This document shows positions 1 through 7,736 of a stretch of DNA of 46,871 bases, in pieces. A program made the position numbers and the translations under genes. Position 1 is the stretch's first letter. Each line of letters begins with the position of its first letter. The stretch is from the NCBI GenBank assembly GCA_003134655.1, contig PLBY01000077.1, positions 177,017-223,887 of the forward strand. Direction: 5' to 3'. The notes under the pieces were generated by a model that saw only the letters and a program-made list of their open reading frames with translations, did no database searches and was not told the origin of the DNA. This stretch comes from Acidobacteriaceae bacterium (GTDB lineage: Bacteria; Acidobacteriota; Terriglobia; Terriglobales; Acidobacteriaceae).

Positions 1-199
1 GGGGTTAGAGGTCAAAATCTTGAAAACACAGCACTTGGCTGGCCCGTTCTGGGTTCACCCACGGCGACGCCGGTGCATATAATGCCGCACTTCAAGATCT
101 GAGGCAAGGTCAGATGTCACACGATTCCGGGTTAAGGCTGTGGATTTCTGTTCACTTCATCGGCACTACGGCTAATCTTCTCAGTCAGCAAGGTGCATA

Positions 200-238
200 G
201 ATCCTTCGGCCTGCAAAAAGCGCCGGCCTCAGGATGAC
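200..238 (-). repeat. Family D palindromic repeat (GTCATCCTGAG...GAAGGATC)
   Basis: Reverse-oriented copy of an element that begins GTCATCCTGAG and ends CGAAGGATC around a variable palindromic core. Other copies lie at 13514, 21105, 35126 and 42841. The rest of the 1-273 leader holds only a TATAAT hexamer at 78-83 and no supportable gene. Confidence 0.6.
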
Positions 239-273
239 ACGGCGTAGAGGATTCGCTATGGCACACTAGCTTG

Positions 274-1113
274 ATGCACCGGCTTACTCTCGGCGACTTC
301 GAACTTAGCGTTTTTTCGGACGGCACTTACCCGCTCGATGGCGGCGCATTTTTCGGCGTCGTTCCAAAAGTGATGTGGTCACGCAAGGTTGCGGCCGACG
401 ACAAGAATTACGTGACGGCCGGACTGAATACGCTCGTCATCCGCACCGGCAAGCAGACCGTGCTGGTGGAGACCGGGATGGGCAACAAGCTCTCGTCGCG
501 CATGGCGAAGTTTTATGGGCAGCCGGCAGGATTGCTCAACGATCTTGCGGCGGGCGGCGTCGCGCCGGAGGATGTCGACATCGTCATCAACTCGCACCTG
601 CATTTCGATCACTGCGGATGGAACACCGTGCGCGATTCGAATGGCAAATTCGTGGCGACGTTTCCGCGCGCGAAGTATTATGCGCCCGAAGGCGAGTGGC
701 AGTATGCGCGACATCCCAGCGAGCGCGATTCGATCAGCTTCATCTCGGAGAACTACGATCCGCTGGTCGAGAGCGGCCAGATGACGCTGCTCAAGGGCGG
801 CGAGGAAATTGTTCCCGGCATCTCGGTGAAGACGTTTCCCGGGCACACCGAGCACATGCAGGCCGTGATCGTGCAAAGTCAGGGCAAGACGGCCTGCTAT
901 ATCTCCGATCTGATGCCGACGACGGCGCATATCGACCTGACCTGGGGCATGGGCTTCGACCTTTATCCGCTGCAAACGATTGCGAGCAAAAAGCAGTATT
1001 ATGCTCAGGCAGTGCCGGAAAAGTGGCTCACGGTTTTCACGCATGATCCGAAGACGCCGTGGGCGTACGTGGAGAGGGATGAGTTGGGAAAGATGGTAGC
1101 GAAGGGAGTGTGA
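274..1113 (+). CDS. MBL-fold metallo-hydrolase
   Basis: A cytoplasmic metallo-beta-lactamase-fold hydrolase of about 279 residues. The zinc-binding signature HLHFDH (HxHxDH) is seen near residue 110, followed by further ligand candidates in PGHTEHM, YISDLMPTTAH and FTHDPKTPW, in the usual order for this fold. No signal peptide is visible. The substrate cannot be read from sequence; relatives include lactonases, esterases and glyoxalase-II-like enzymes. The ATG at 274 directly follows an in-frame TTG at 271, and the ATG is preferred. It is followed after 6 nt by a secreted-protein gene on the same strand, so the two may be co-transcribed. The fold is secure; the specific function is unknown. 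Confidence 0.9.
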   Translation: MHRLTLGDFELSVFSDGTYPLDGGAFFGVVPKVMWSRKVAADDKNYVTAGLNTLVIRTGKQTVLVETGMGNKLSSRMAKFYGQPAGLLNDLAAGGVAPEDVDIVINSHLHFDHCGWNTVRDSNGKFVATFPRAKYYAPEGEWQYARHPSERDSISFISENYDPLVESGQMTLLKGGEEIVPGISVKTFPGHTEHMQAVIVQSQGKTACYISDLMPTTAHIDLTWGMGFDLYPLQTIASKKQYYAQAVPEKWLTVFTHDPKTPWAYVERDELGKMVAKGV

Positions 1114-1119
1114 ATCGAA

Positions 1120-1722
1120 ATGTCGCAGAAGAACGTTGTTAAGCTTGGTCGAATATTCGTGGCTGAACGCTGGTGCATCGCGTTCGTGATGCTCGCGCTG
1201 TGTTGCGTGGCCCAAGCCCAGCAGGACAAAAGCGCGCCCGCCAAGGCATCTTTGACGGGCCGCTACGAAGGCTCCGCCAAGAACAAGGCGGAAGAGGTCA
1301 TCACAGTCGCCATCGATTTGACCGAAAAAGAAGGTGCGCTCTCCGGCACAATCCACTCCTCGCACGGAGATTTTCCGATCACCGGCGGTTCCCACCAGGC
1401 AGAAGCGGTCACGATCGAGTTTGACGCCGGCGGCCCTGGCACCATCTCTTTGCACATCGCGGACGACAAGCTAGTCGGGACGTGGAGCGCGGGAGAAGAT
1501 GGCGGATCGTTGGACGTTAAGAAGGTTGCTGCGCAAGAAGGCGGGGCAAAGGACAAATCGAAGAGGGCTGAACCTGGAGAATTCGCGGGCGTGGGCGCCC
1601 GCGCCACATCTCTCAAAACTGCTATATTGTGCCCGCGCGGTGGAATGCTCCAAGCTTGGCTTGGACTGGGCTTTCGGGCTTGGCCGGGCCTCTCTGGGGT
1701 TACCCCAGGGGAACTTGAGTAG
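1120..1722 (+). CDS. Small secreted protein with 3' end overrun by a repeat and the retron RNA
   Basis: Unrecognised protein of up to 200 residues. An N-terminal hydrophobic segment ending in a VAQAQQ-type cleavage site at about residue 34 suggests export. Residues about 40-135 look like one compact beta-rich domain (alternating strands such as LTGRYEG, GALSGTI, DKLVGTW). From about residue 150 the character changes: the frame runs through a family B palindrome at 1585-1609 and then into the retron RNA at 1636, ending only at 1722. The last 45-50 residues are therefore probably not ancestral; the original stop may have been lost when the repeat or retron arrived. A GGGAG stretch lies about 11 nt before the ATG. 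The gene follows the MBL gene by 6 nt. Confidence 0.7.
   Translation: MSQKNVVKLGRIFVAERWCIAFVMLALCCVAQAQQDKSAPAKASLTGRYEGSAKNKAEEVITVAIDLTEKEGALSGTIHSSHGDFPITGGSHQAEAVTIEFDAGGPGTISLHIADDKLVGTWSAGEDGGSLDVKKVAAQEGGAKDKSKRAEPGEFAGVGARATSLKTAILCPRGGMLQAWLGLGFRAWPGLSGVTPGELE
1585..1609 (-). repeat. Family B palindromic repeat (ATGTGGCGCGGGCGCC...)
   Basis: Reverse copy of the element ATGTGGCGCGGGCGCCC with a GC-rich palindromic core. It is read in frame in the C-terminal part of the upstream secreted-protein gene, and lies just before the retron promoter. Confidence 0.75.
1623..1628 (+). promoter_or_regulatory. -10 box (TATATT) for the retron RNA
   Basis: TATATT at 1623-1628 ends 7 nt before 1636, the first paired base of the a1 stem, so a transcript starting at the normal distance would begin almost exactly at the RNA's outer stem. 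No convincing -35 is visible. The placement is an inference from spacing. Confidence 0.5.
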
Positions 1723-1807
1723 GTGGGATTTTCGTCGCATGAGCGTCTCTGCGCTCCGGTGCAGTATTGCTCACGCAAGGTCAGACTCGTTGGAGCATTC
1801 CGCCGCG
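1636..1807 (+). ncRNA. Candidate retron msr-msd RNA
   Basis: The segment is bounded by an 18-bp inverted repeat: 1636-1653 pairs with 1790-1807, with a perfect 12-bp core (GGAATGCTCCAA / TTGGAGCATTCC), one U-G pair and five further GC-rich pairs. This is the expected a1/a2 stem. An AGC follows directly, with G1654 as the candidate branching guanosine. Two msr-like hairpins follow. The first is 1658-1690, 14 bp with one bulged A (1665) and a UUCG loop (1673-1676). The second is 1691-1711, CTGGGG/CCCCAG extended by wobble pairs around a TTA loop. The msd-like part is about 1717-1788, closed by GAGT/ACTC (1717-1720 with 1785-1788), with inner stems such as TGAGC/GCTCA (1740-1744, 1769-1773) and CTGC/GCAG. 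The inner msd fold is ambiguous. The RT gene starts 7 nt downstream. Pairings were found by eye; the retron role is inferred from architecture and neighbour. Confidence 0.8.
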
Positions 1808-1814
1808 GTTTGTC

Positions 1815-3146
1815 ATGCAGGACTCTTCTCTTCTCGGGGCGCTGGCCCAGGCTCTTCTCGCCGGCGAACCAACCGTTGAACTCCTCGTCTATCGCTGCAG
1901 TTGTACGCTGGGCAAGTCTTGGCGTTGGGTTCGTCCGCTCGCGCTGCGCTATCTAGGAAAATTTGGAACCGGGACGCGTCCTCGACACCGGGATGTGGTT
2001 CAGTTTCTCAGGAACGACCCTGGATTTCAGAGCGCGCGGTCGAAATATTCCGACGAACTGCTAGTGAAAGAAGTACTGACCGCACCGCAGGAGATGCAGC
2101 CCGCAGCGGCAGCTGGCACTTGGGACGTTCCCGCGATCGACTCTCCAGGAGACTTGGCAAAATGGCTTGGGCTCGATCCCGGTGAGCTGCGATGGTTCGC
2201 CGACCTGAAGGCGCTGGGATACAAAAGATCGGGCGAGCAGCTGCGGCACTATCACTACCGGATTCTGGCCAAGCGGTTCGGCAGCGTTCGATTGATTGAG
2301 GCCCCGAAGCCGCGCCTAAAAGACTTGCAGCGGCAGATTCTGCTTTGGATTCTGGACAGGATCCCGCCGCATCCGGCGGTGCATGGATTCGTGAAGGGCC
2401 GATCGATCAAGACATTTGTCGCGCCGCATGTGGGCCAGCGGGTTGTGTTGCGAATGGACTTGCGAGATTTCTTTCCCACCTTTGGCGGGGTGCGCATTCA
2501 GAACTTGTTTCGGACGCTGGGATACCCCGAAGCGGTAGCGGATCTGCTTGGCGGAGTTTGCACGAACGCCACGCCGCGCGACGTCTGGAACGAGGTCGCG
2601 GCGGATCTTGGGCCGGTATGTGTCGTCGAGGCACGGCGGTTGTATGCGCGGCCGCATCTGCCGCAGGGCGCACCTACATCGCCGGCGCTGGCGAATATTT
2701 CCTTTTACCGGCTGGATTGCCGGTTGGCGGCTCTGGCCGAATTCGCGGGCGCGAGTTACACGCGGTATGCCGATGATCTCGCGTTTTCTGGCGGTGAGGG
2801 ATTCGAGAAGAGTGTCGAGCGCTTCGGGTTGCACGTCGCAGCAATTCTCTTGGAGGAAGGGTTCGCGGTGAATCATCGCAAGACGCGGGTCATGCGCCAG
2901 GGAGTGCGGCAGCATCTGGCGGGACTCGTGACCAACCAGCGTCCAAACATTGCTCGACGCGATTTCGACCAACTGAAGGCTGTGCTGACCAACTGCGTTC
3001 GACTGGGACCGGTGAGTCAGAATCGCGAGGGCAGGCCGCGCTTTCGGGCGCATCTTGAGGGGCGCGTGGCGTTCGTCGAGATGGTCAATCCGAACAAGGG
3101 GAAACGGCTGCGCGAGATCTTTGAGCGGATTCAGTGGCCGGATTAG
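1815..3146 (+). CDS. Retron-type reverse transcriptase
   Basis: RNA-directed DNA polymerase of about 443 residues. RT motifs are in order: LRMDLRDFFP near residue 213 (first catalytic Asp), LPQGAPTSP near 282, YTRYADDLAFSGG with the catalytic YADD at 318-321, and a thumb/region-Y segment with RQHLAGLVTN near 365, where many retron RTs have VTG. The C-terminal half resembles myxobacterial Mx162-type retron RTs in layout. About 120 N-terminal residues precede the RT core; they are unlike any domain I can name. The ATG at 1815 is preferred over the TTG at 1767, which lies inside the RNA. No good ribosome-binding site is seen. The dus gene follows convergently after 4 nt. In retrons this enzyme makes msDNA from the adjacent RNA. 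No toxin, nuclease or other effector gene lies beside it, so the N-terminal extension may carry that role, or the system may lack a separate one. Confidence 0.92.
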   Translation: MQDSSLLGALAQALLAGEPTVELLVYRCSCTLGKSWRWVRPLALRYLGKFGTGTRPRHRDVVQFLRNDPGFQSARSKYSDELLVKEVLTAPQEMQPAAAAGTWDVPAIDSPGDLAKWLGLDPGELRWFADLKALGYKRSGEQLRHYHYRILAKRFGSVRLIEAPKPRLKDLQRQILLWILDRIPPHPAVHGFVKGRSIKTFVAPHVGQRVVLRMDLRDFFPTFGGVRIQNLFRTLGYPEAVADLLGGVCTNATPRDVWNEVAADLGPVCVVEARRLYARPHLPQGAPTSPALANISFYRLDCRLAALAEFAGASYTRYADDLAFSGGEGFEKSVERFGLHVAAILLEEGFAVNHRKTRVMRQGVRQHLAGLVTNQRPNIARRDFDQLKAVLTNCVRLGPVSQNREGRPRFRAHLEGRVAFVEMVNPNKGKRLREIFERIQWPD

Positions 3147-3150
3147 TTTT

Positions 3151-4341
3151 CTAGCTATTGCGCGCCAGAATCGCGCCGGCCGTTTCGCGGGTGGGAGCCT
3201 GCCCTGAGCTTGCCGAAGGGGCGCCCGCGCCACACAATCTGGCTTCGAAGAATTTTTCTACGCGCGCCAGGATCTCTGGCGCGCTCTTCGATTCGTAGAT
3301 CGCTTTACGCAGGCCTGCGCCGCCGGGTACGCCGTGGGTGAACCAGCTGGCGAACTGCTTCATCTTGCCGACGGCGTCGGGGAGTTCTTCTTCGATCAGC
3401 ATCTGGAAGTAGGTGCGGATCATCTGGTAGCGGTCGGCTTCGGAGGGATGGTCGTAGAGGGAGCCTGATGTGGAGACAGCCGCCTTCGGCTGTCCTTCGG
3501 GCCGTGGACCCGAGGTCTGTGCTTCGAAACCGCCGCCGATACCGAACTCAGTCGAGCTTCGCTCGACCGGACAGCCGGAGGCGGCTGTCCCCACATGAGC
3601 CCCGGCAAGGGGTGCGCAGTACTGCTCGATCTGCCGGAAGATCCACGGGTTCGACGGGGCGCTGCGGCCGATCATGACTGCGTCGCAGCCGGTCTGCGCC
3701 ACCATGGCGCAGGCGTCTTCCGGACTGCGAATATCGCCGTTGCCGATGACGGGAATCTTCACGGCGTCTTTGATGGCGGCGATCCACTCCCAGCGGGCAT
3801 TGCCGCTGTAGCCCATCTCGCGTGTGCGGGCGTGCAGCGCGACGGCGGCCAATCCGCAATCTTCCGCCATGCGGGCCAGTTCCACGCAGACGATTTCTTC
3901 ATCGTTCCATCCAGCGCGGAATTTTACGGTGAAGGGAATCTTCACGGCCGCACGGACCGCTTCGAAAATCTTGCCAATCGCGGGCAGATCGCGCAGCAGG
4001 CCGGAGCCTCCATTGCACTTGACGACTTTTTTCGCGGGGCACCCCAGATTCAAATCCACCAGGTCGAAGCCCAGGCCCTCAACGATGCGCGCGGCCTCGG
4101 CCATCACGTTGGGATCGCTGCCGAAAAGCTGCGCCGAGATCGGATGCTCGTCTTCGTAGAAGTGAAGATAGCGTTTGGCCTTTTGGTCCTTTTTGCGCAG
4201 CACGCCGTCGGCCGAGGTGAACTCGGTCATGATCAGGCCGCATCCGCCCAGGTTGCGAATAAAGCGGCGGAAGACGGTATCGGTCACTCCGGCCATGGGG
4301 GCGAGGACGGTGGCGGGAGAGATGGTGACGTTGCCGATCAT
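3151..4341 (-). CDS. dusB: tRNA-dihydrouridine synthase with in-frame repeat insertions
   Basis: FMN-dependent enzyme that reduces uridine to dihydrouridine in tRNA D-loops. The N-terminus has the family motif LAPMAGVTD, followed by NLGCPAKKV with the catalytic Cys, KFRAGW and VIGNGDI. The ATG at 4341 matches the family N-terminus; an in-frame start at 4470 would add 43 residues, partly encoded by a repeat. After the conserved segment ending QIEQYCAPLAGAH, about 44 extra residues (bases 3467-3597) are encoded by a palindromic repeat pair, after which family sequence resumes at SLYDHPSEADRY. The last 30 or so residues also come from a repeat (3189-3235). The insertion keeps the frame and has no stop, so the gene probably remains functional, with a loop extension before the helical tRNA-binding domain. 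Confidence 0.93.
   Translation of the reverse strand: MIGNVTISPATVLAPMAGVTDTVFRRFIRNLGGCGLIMTEFTSADGVLRKKDQKAKRYLHFYEDEHPISAQLFGSDPNVMAEAARIVEGLGFDLVDLNLGCPAKKVVKCNGGSGLLRDLPAIGKIFEAVRAAVKIPFTVKFRAGWNDEEIVCVELARMAEDCGLAAVALHARTREMGYSGNARWEWIAAIKDAVKIPVIGNGDIRSPEDACAMVAQTGCDAVMIGRSAPSNPWIFRQIEQYCAPLAGAHVGTAASGCPVERSSTEFGIGGGFEAQTSGPRPEGQPKAAVSTSGSLYDHPSEADRYQMIRTYFQMLIEEELPDAVGKMKQFASWFTHGVPGGAGLRKAIYESKSAPEILARVEKFFEARLCGAGAPSASSGQAPTRETAGAILARNS
3189..3235 (-). repeat. Family B-type repeat forming the C-terminus of dus
   Basis: On the minus strand it reads GGCGCGGGCGCCCCTTCGGC followed by CAAGCTCAGGGCAGG, a composite palindrome. It encodes the CGAGAPSASSGQAPTRE stretch at the end of the dus product. 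Confidence 0.6.
3467..3597 (+). repeat. Paired family A palindromes inside dus
   Basis: Two inverted copies of the ATGTGG-GACAGCCGCC...GGCTGTCC element (3467-3495 and about 3569-3597), the right one accompanied by GTCGAGCTTCGCTCGAC at 3551. They lie head to head and flank about 70 nt. The insert is about 132 nt, a multiple of three, and is read in frame. Confidence 0.85.
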
Positions 4342-4400
4342 GAGGCTCGACGGGACGGGCTTCAGGGACGTCGCTGGGCTGAGTCGTTGCACCGGCAGTG

Positions 4401-4426
4401 CGCGGGCGGGGGCGCCCGCGCCACAT
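4401..4426 (-). repeat. Family B palindromic repeat upstream of the dus start
   Basis: Reverse copy of the ATGTGGCGCGGGCGCCCCCG element. It lies in the in-frame extension before the preferred dus start, where it would encode CGAGAPAR. Confidence 0.75.
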
Positions 4427-4499
4427 GCGTCCGCTGCACACGCGCCCGAGTTGTCCCAGAACTTCTTCACCGTCTTATTCTACCTGTGTCGCAAAACGA

Positions 4500-4521
4500 A
4501 GCCCTCGCCGGAGCGAGGGCT
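4500..4521 (-). terminator. Intrinsic terminator after rpmE
   Basis: Nine-bp stem (GCCCTCGC/GCGAGGGC plus one A-T pair) with a CGGA loop. On the minus strand it is followed by TCGTTTTG, a modest U-tract. It is placed to end rpmE transcription before dus. Confidence 0.65.
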
Positions 4522-4566
4522 CGATTTCTGAATTGATCCGCGCGAAGCCGTGGCGAAAGGCGCCAG

Positions 4567-4797
4567 TTACTTCGCGGCCGGGGTTGCGGGTGCGTCCTTC
4601 TTGGCGTACTTGCGGCGGAAGCGCTCGACGCGGCCGGCGGTGTCCATCAGCTTCTGCTTGCCGGTGAAAAACGGATGGCAGCTGGAGCAAATTTCAACAC
4701 CGATGTCGCCCTTATGGGTCGAACGGGTCACAAATGCGTTGCCGCACGCGCAATGCACGCGCACTTCGTTGTATGCGGGATGAATAGCTGCTTTCAT
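4567..4797 (-). CDS. rpmE: 50S ribosomal protein L31
   Basis: Ribosomal large-subunit protein of 76 residues, the usual length for L31 (about 70) plus an Ala/Pro/Lys tail. It starts [12 protein letters not shown] and carries the zinc-binding cysteines of the C+ type (CACG at about 16-19 and CSSC at about 37-40), then the hallmark [20 protein letters not shown]. The C+ form binds zinc and is not the zinc-starvation paralogue. It lies alone on the minus strand, with its own hairpin terminator at 4500-4521. Confidence 0.97.
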   Translation of the reverse strand: MKAAIHPAYNEVRVHCACGNAFVTRSTHKGDIGVEICSSCHPFFTGKQKLMDTAGRVERFRRKYAKKDAPATPAAK

Positions 4798-4860
4798 GGG
4801 AATTCCGTCCTCGATTCGAATATTAGATTCTACTGGATATCCACAGGATTCGGCAAACGC

Positions 4861-4957
4861 GACAGCTGTCAGCCATCCGCCGTCAGCGATCAGCCAAACC
4901 CTTTAGATCGTTCGCCCTACAGGCAGTTCCAAGCTGACAGCTGAAAGCTCACAGCTT
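4861..4957 (+). repeat. Family E repeats (AGCTGACAGCTGAAAGC type)
   Basis: Imperfect tandem and inverted pieces of GACAGCTGTCAGC and AAGCTGACAGCTGAAAGC fill most of the gap between rpmE and the DUF5916 gene. The same motif forms the end of parA (43030-43078). Confidence 0.6.
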
Positions 4958-4960
4958 TCT

Positions 4961-7591
4961 TCAGAACCGGAACAAATAGCTCACCTTGACGAAAAACTGG
5001 CGACTGTCGTTGATGTAGCCCCGGGCGGTATTGGTGACGTAGCCGGGAGAGGTAGGAGTCTGCGGAACCACATCCAGATTCTGTAGGTCGCTGTTGTAGC
5101 CAACGTAGATTGCGGTGCCGGGATGCACGAGGTAGGTAATGAGGAAGTCGGTGTTGAATTCCTTCTGGGTAGGCAGGTAGGTGTAGGGCGATCCGATACC
5201 CGGCGTACCCGCCAGCAGAGCGTTGTATTGCAGAATCAGACGGACCGACAGCTTCGGCGTGAATTGCCAGTTCCACTTGCTGCGAAGGATGTGGTCGTTG
5301 AAGATTCCGCGGCCGATGCCGGGAAACTGAGACTGTTCGAAAAGAAAAGTGTCGTTGTTCGTGCGCAGGCGTTCGAACAGGTAACTGTTCTCAATCTTCA
5401 GGGGCTTTATCGGACGAAACGTCAGCCCGGCCTGCGCAGTGTCTTCCCGCGCAAGAAAAGGGTGGTTGTAGGGCGTCGGAACCGCTAAAGGGGCGGGCGG
5501 CAGGGCCTCAAAATTTACGCCTTGTCCCCAGTAATAGCCCGCGCTGAGCGTCACTTTCTTCAAATAGCCGGTCTGGAAAGAGGCTCCGCTGGTGTGCTCG
5601 TGATAGTCCTGATTGCCTAAGGTCGTCGGAGTGCAATACAAAGCGTACCCATAGAAACAGAAATCCTGCGGACGCAGCCGCTCGTGAAACGCTTCATATG
5701 GACGGACAATAATGACGGTCTGCCCACGTCCTTGAATCGAGAAGTAGGGATTGTAGTCGGCGTCGAGGCGAAGGCCTGTGTGGTCGAAGTCATAGCGGGC
5801 GGTCACCGACGGTCCCCAATCGACGATCCAACCCTTCTTTGGCCGAAAGCGGTAGTCCGCCGCTTGCGTGGTCTCGCGAATGTCCACTCGATTGATGAAT
5901 CCCGGGATCGACACGAAACCAGAAGTAATGTCGTTATAAGTGCCGTCGTAGGAAAAGTGCAGGCCGTCGCGCCGCAGCTCGAGCCGCTCAGCCGGGCCAG
6001 CATAGTAATTGTTATTTCCTCGATTGCCAGAGCTGAACGGGTAGAAGTTGGCTTCACAATTCAGATTCAGGTAACTCGACGTAGTGACCGCCTGGCCGTC
6101 GAGCGTCCAGTTGGGATTGAATTTCAGGTGCGTGTCGACGCCGCCGATGCGGTTGTATTCGCCGGTGGTCGGACACTCCCAGTCGGTGTAAAGCGCGCCC
6201 ACGCTCGACTGCCGGAAGATGTCGCGGCTCACGCGCGCGATCGTAAAGTAGGACCGCATGCCCGAATATTGGCTGTAATCAGGAACTGCTAGGCCGGGGC
6301 TGCGATCATCGGTTGCCATCAGGCCGACCGAGTACGGGCCGTCTTTTCCGGTGAGCCGGATTCCGGCCGAAGGATCGCCGATGCTGCGCGTGAAAAACAA
6401 ATCGAGCGGCGTGCGGAAGAAGTCTTCGTTCTCCAAAAAGAACGGGCGCTTTTCGGGGAAGTACACGGCGTAGCGCTGGTTGACGGTGATCTGCGGCTCC
6501 TCGGACTCGATCTGACTGAAGTCCGGATTGGCTGTCATGTCGACGACGAAGTGATCGCGGATGACGAACTTCGCGTCCATCCCGAACTGACCCTGGGCTA
6601 CGGCGTGCTGAAAGTAGGGGTTGGTAGGGTCGCGCGTATCGAGAGCGCGAAAGCCGCGCATCAGGCCGTAGGGAATCAGTTCGATGCTGTGGCCGGGGGA
6701 AATTCCTTCGAGCCCGAGCAGCGTCGCGGCCTGGCCGAGTCGTCCTTCAATCTTGTATGAAACGTGAGGCCAGAAGGAATCTTCCGTCTTGCGCGTGATG
6801 CCGCGATACAGAATGATGCCCCAGTCCTGCTGCTTCGCCGCCGGAAAGCGCAGGCTCTTGAAGGGAATCGCCATCCACACCACGAAGCCGCTCTCGGTGA
6901 CCTTGCCTCGTGAATCCCAAACGGTGTCGAACGAAGTATCGAAGTGCCCGGAGGTCTGCTCTTCGCGTGAAGCCTCGGTCCAGATCGCGTCCCATTGCAC
7001 GCCCAGCGGCGTGGTTTGGAAGGCATACGCGCGGCGCCGGTCGTGGAACGTATCGAGCATAACCTCGACCTGGTCGTCGTCGTAGACGTCTTCGCGGCGC
7101 GACATGCGGGCGCGCACTTTTCTGGGATCGTCGAAGCACACGAACACGATGTACAGATTCTTCTGGTCGTAGCCCAGGTAGGCGTCGGTGCGCTCGGAAA
7201 CACTTTCTCCGTCGTGCGGATTGCGCTGGGTGAAGCCGCTAACCTTCGCCATTTGCAGGGCGACCTCTCCTTGCGGCTTCATGCTGAGGAAGTCGTCCAA
7301 GGCGGGAGGGCGCGGCAAACGCGGGATCGTTAGGGCAGGAGGCCCCACGTCAGGTTTCGGGGCAGGTTGCTGCGCCGAAGGATTTTGCGGTGCGGCATGG
7401 GAATCCTGCACGGCGGGAGTCGATTGTGGTGTGCTGGATCCGTGAGTGCTCTTTTCCGAGTCCTGAAGCAGTGCAAATCGCAGCGACGAAGGGGAAGCCG
7501 GCAGCTCCGCTGCCGACAGAGCCAGAACCGTAATGACCGCTAGTTTCGCGCGAAAATGGGCCCTACACCTCAGAACTCGAAACAGGCGCAA
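4961..7591 (-). CDS. DUF5916 outer-membrane protein with CBM9-like domain
   Basis: Large secreted protein of 876 residues. A hydrophobic signal segment (about residues 15-30) is followed by a Pro/Gln/Ser-rich linker to about 90. A CBM9-like sugar-binding-type domain follows at about 95-300 (ALDDFLSM, YLGYDQKNLYIVFVCFD, MLDTFHDRRRAYAF), then a long region rich in alternating aromatic strands, typical of an outer-membrane barrel, ending with KVSYLFRF and its terminal Phe. The TVNQRYAVYFPEKRPFFLEN segment near residue 380 is a family hallmark. The start is TTG at 7591 with a GAGGGG ribosome-binding stretch just upstream. The ligand is unknown. The gene is monocistronic, between rpmE and ruvB on the same strand. 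Confidence 0.88.
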   Translation of the reverse strand: MRLFRVLRCRAHFRAKLAVITVLALSAAELPASPSSLRFALLQDSEKSTHGSSTPQSTPAVQDSHAAPQNPSAQQPAPKPDVGPPALTIPRLPRPPALDDFLSMKPQGEVALQMAKVSGFTQRNPHDGESVSERTDAYLGYDQKNLYIVFVCFDDPRKVRARMSRREDVYDDDQVEVMLDTFHDRRRAYAFQTTPLGVQWDAIWTEASREEQTSGHFDTSFDTVWDSRGKVTESGFVVWMAIPFKSLRFPAAKQQDWGIILYRGITRKTEDSFWPHVSYKIEGRLGQAATLLGLEGISPGHSIELIPYGLMRGFRALDTRDPTNPYFQHAVAQGQFGMDAKFVIRDHFVVDMTANPDFSQIESEEPQITVNQRYAVYFPEKRPFFLENEDFFRTPLDLFFTRSIGDPSAGIRLTGKDGPYSVGLMATDDRSPGLAVPDYSQYSGMRSYFTIARVSRDIFRQSSVGALYTDWECPTTGEYNRIGGVDTHLKFNPNWTLDGQAVTTSSYLNLNCEANFYPFSSGNRGNNNYYAGPAERLELRRDGLHFSYDGTYNDITSGFVSIPGFINRVDIRETTQAADYRFRPKKGWIVDWGPSVTARYDFDHTGLRLDADYNPYFSIQGRGQTVIIVRPYEAFHERLRPQDFCFYGYALYCTPTTLGNQDYHEHTSGASFQTGYLKKVTLSAGYYWGQGVNFEALPPAPLAVPTPYNHPFLAREDTAQAGLTFRPIKPLKIENSYLFERLRTNNDTFLFEQSQFPGIGRGIFNDHILRSKWNWQFTPKLSVRLILQYNALLAGTPGIGSPYTYLPTQKEFNTDFLITYLVHPGTAIYVGYNSDLQNLDVVPQTPTSPGYVTNTARGYINDSRQFFVKVSYLFRF

Positions 7592-7736
7592 AAAGTCCCC
7601 TCTTCTCCCCGCCCCCTACGGGGGAATTGAGCCAAGATACACCAAGCACCGGCAGACAAAACAGCAAAATGATGTTTGTCAGGTTTGCCGAACAGGTACC
7701 TGCGATCACAGGCGGGGTTATGCAAATGGATCCAGG

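Noticed and set aside
379..1455. 358-codon minus-strand ORF antisense to the MBL gene and the small secreted gene
   Set aside because: Arg/His-rich composition with no motif; it spans two real genes on the other strand.
2316..3233. 305-codon minus-strand ORF antisense to the RT
   Set aside because: It mirrors the RT codons and shows only a basic, low-information composition.
3595..4536. 313-codon plus-strand ORF antisense to dus
   Set aside because: Shadow of a strongly conserved gene; composition typical of antisense GC-rich frames.
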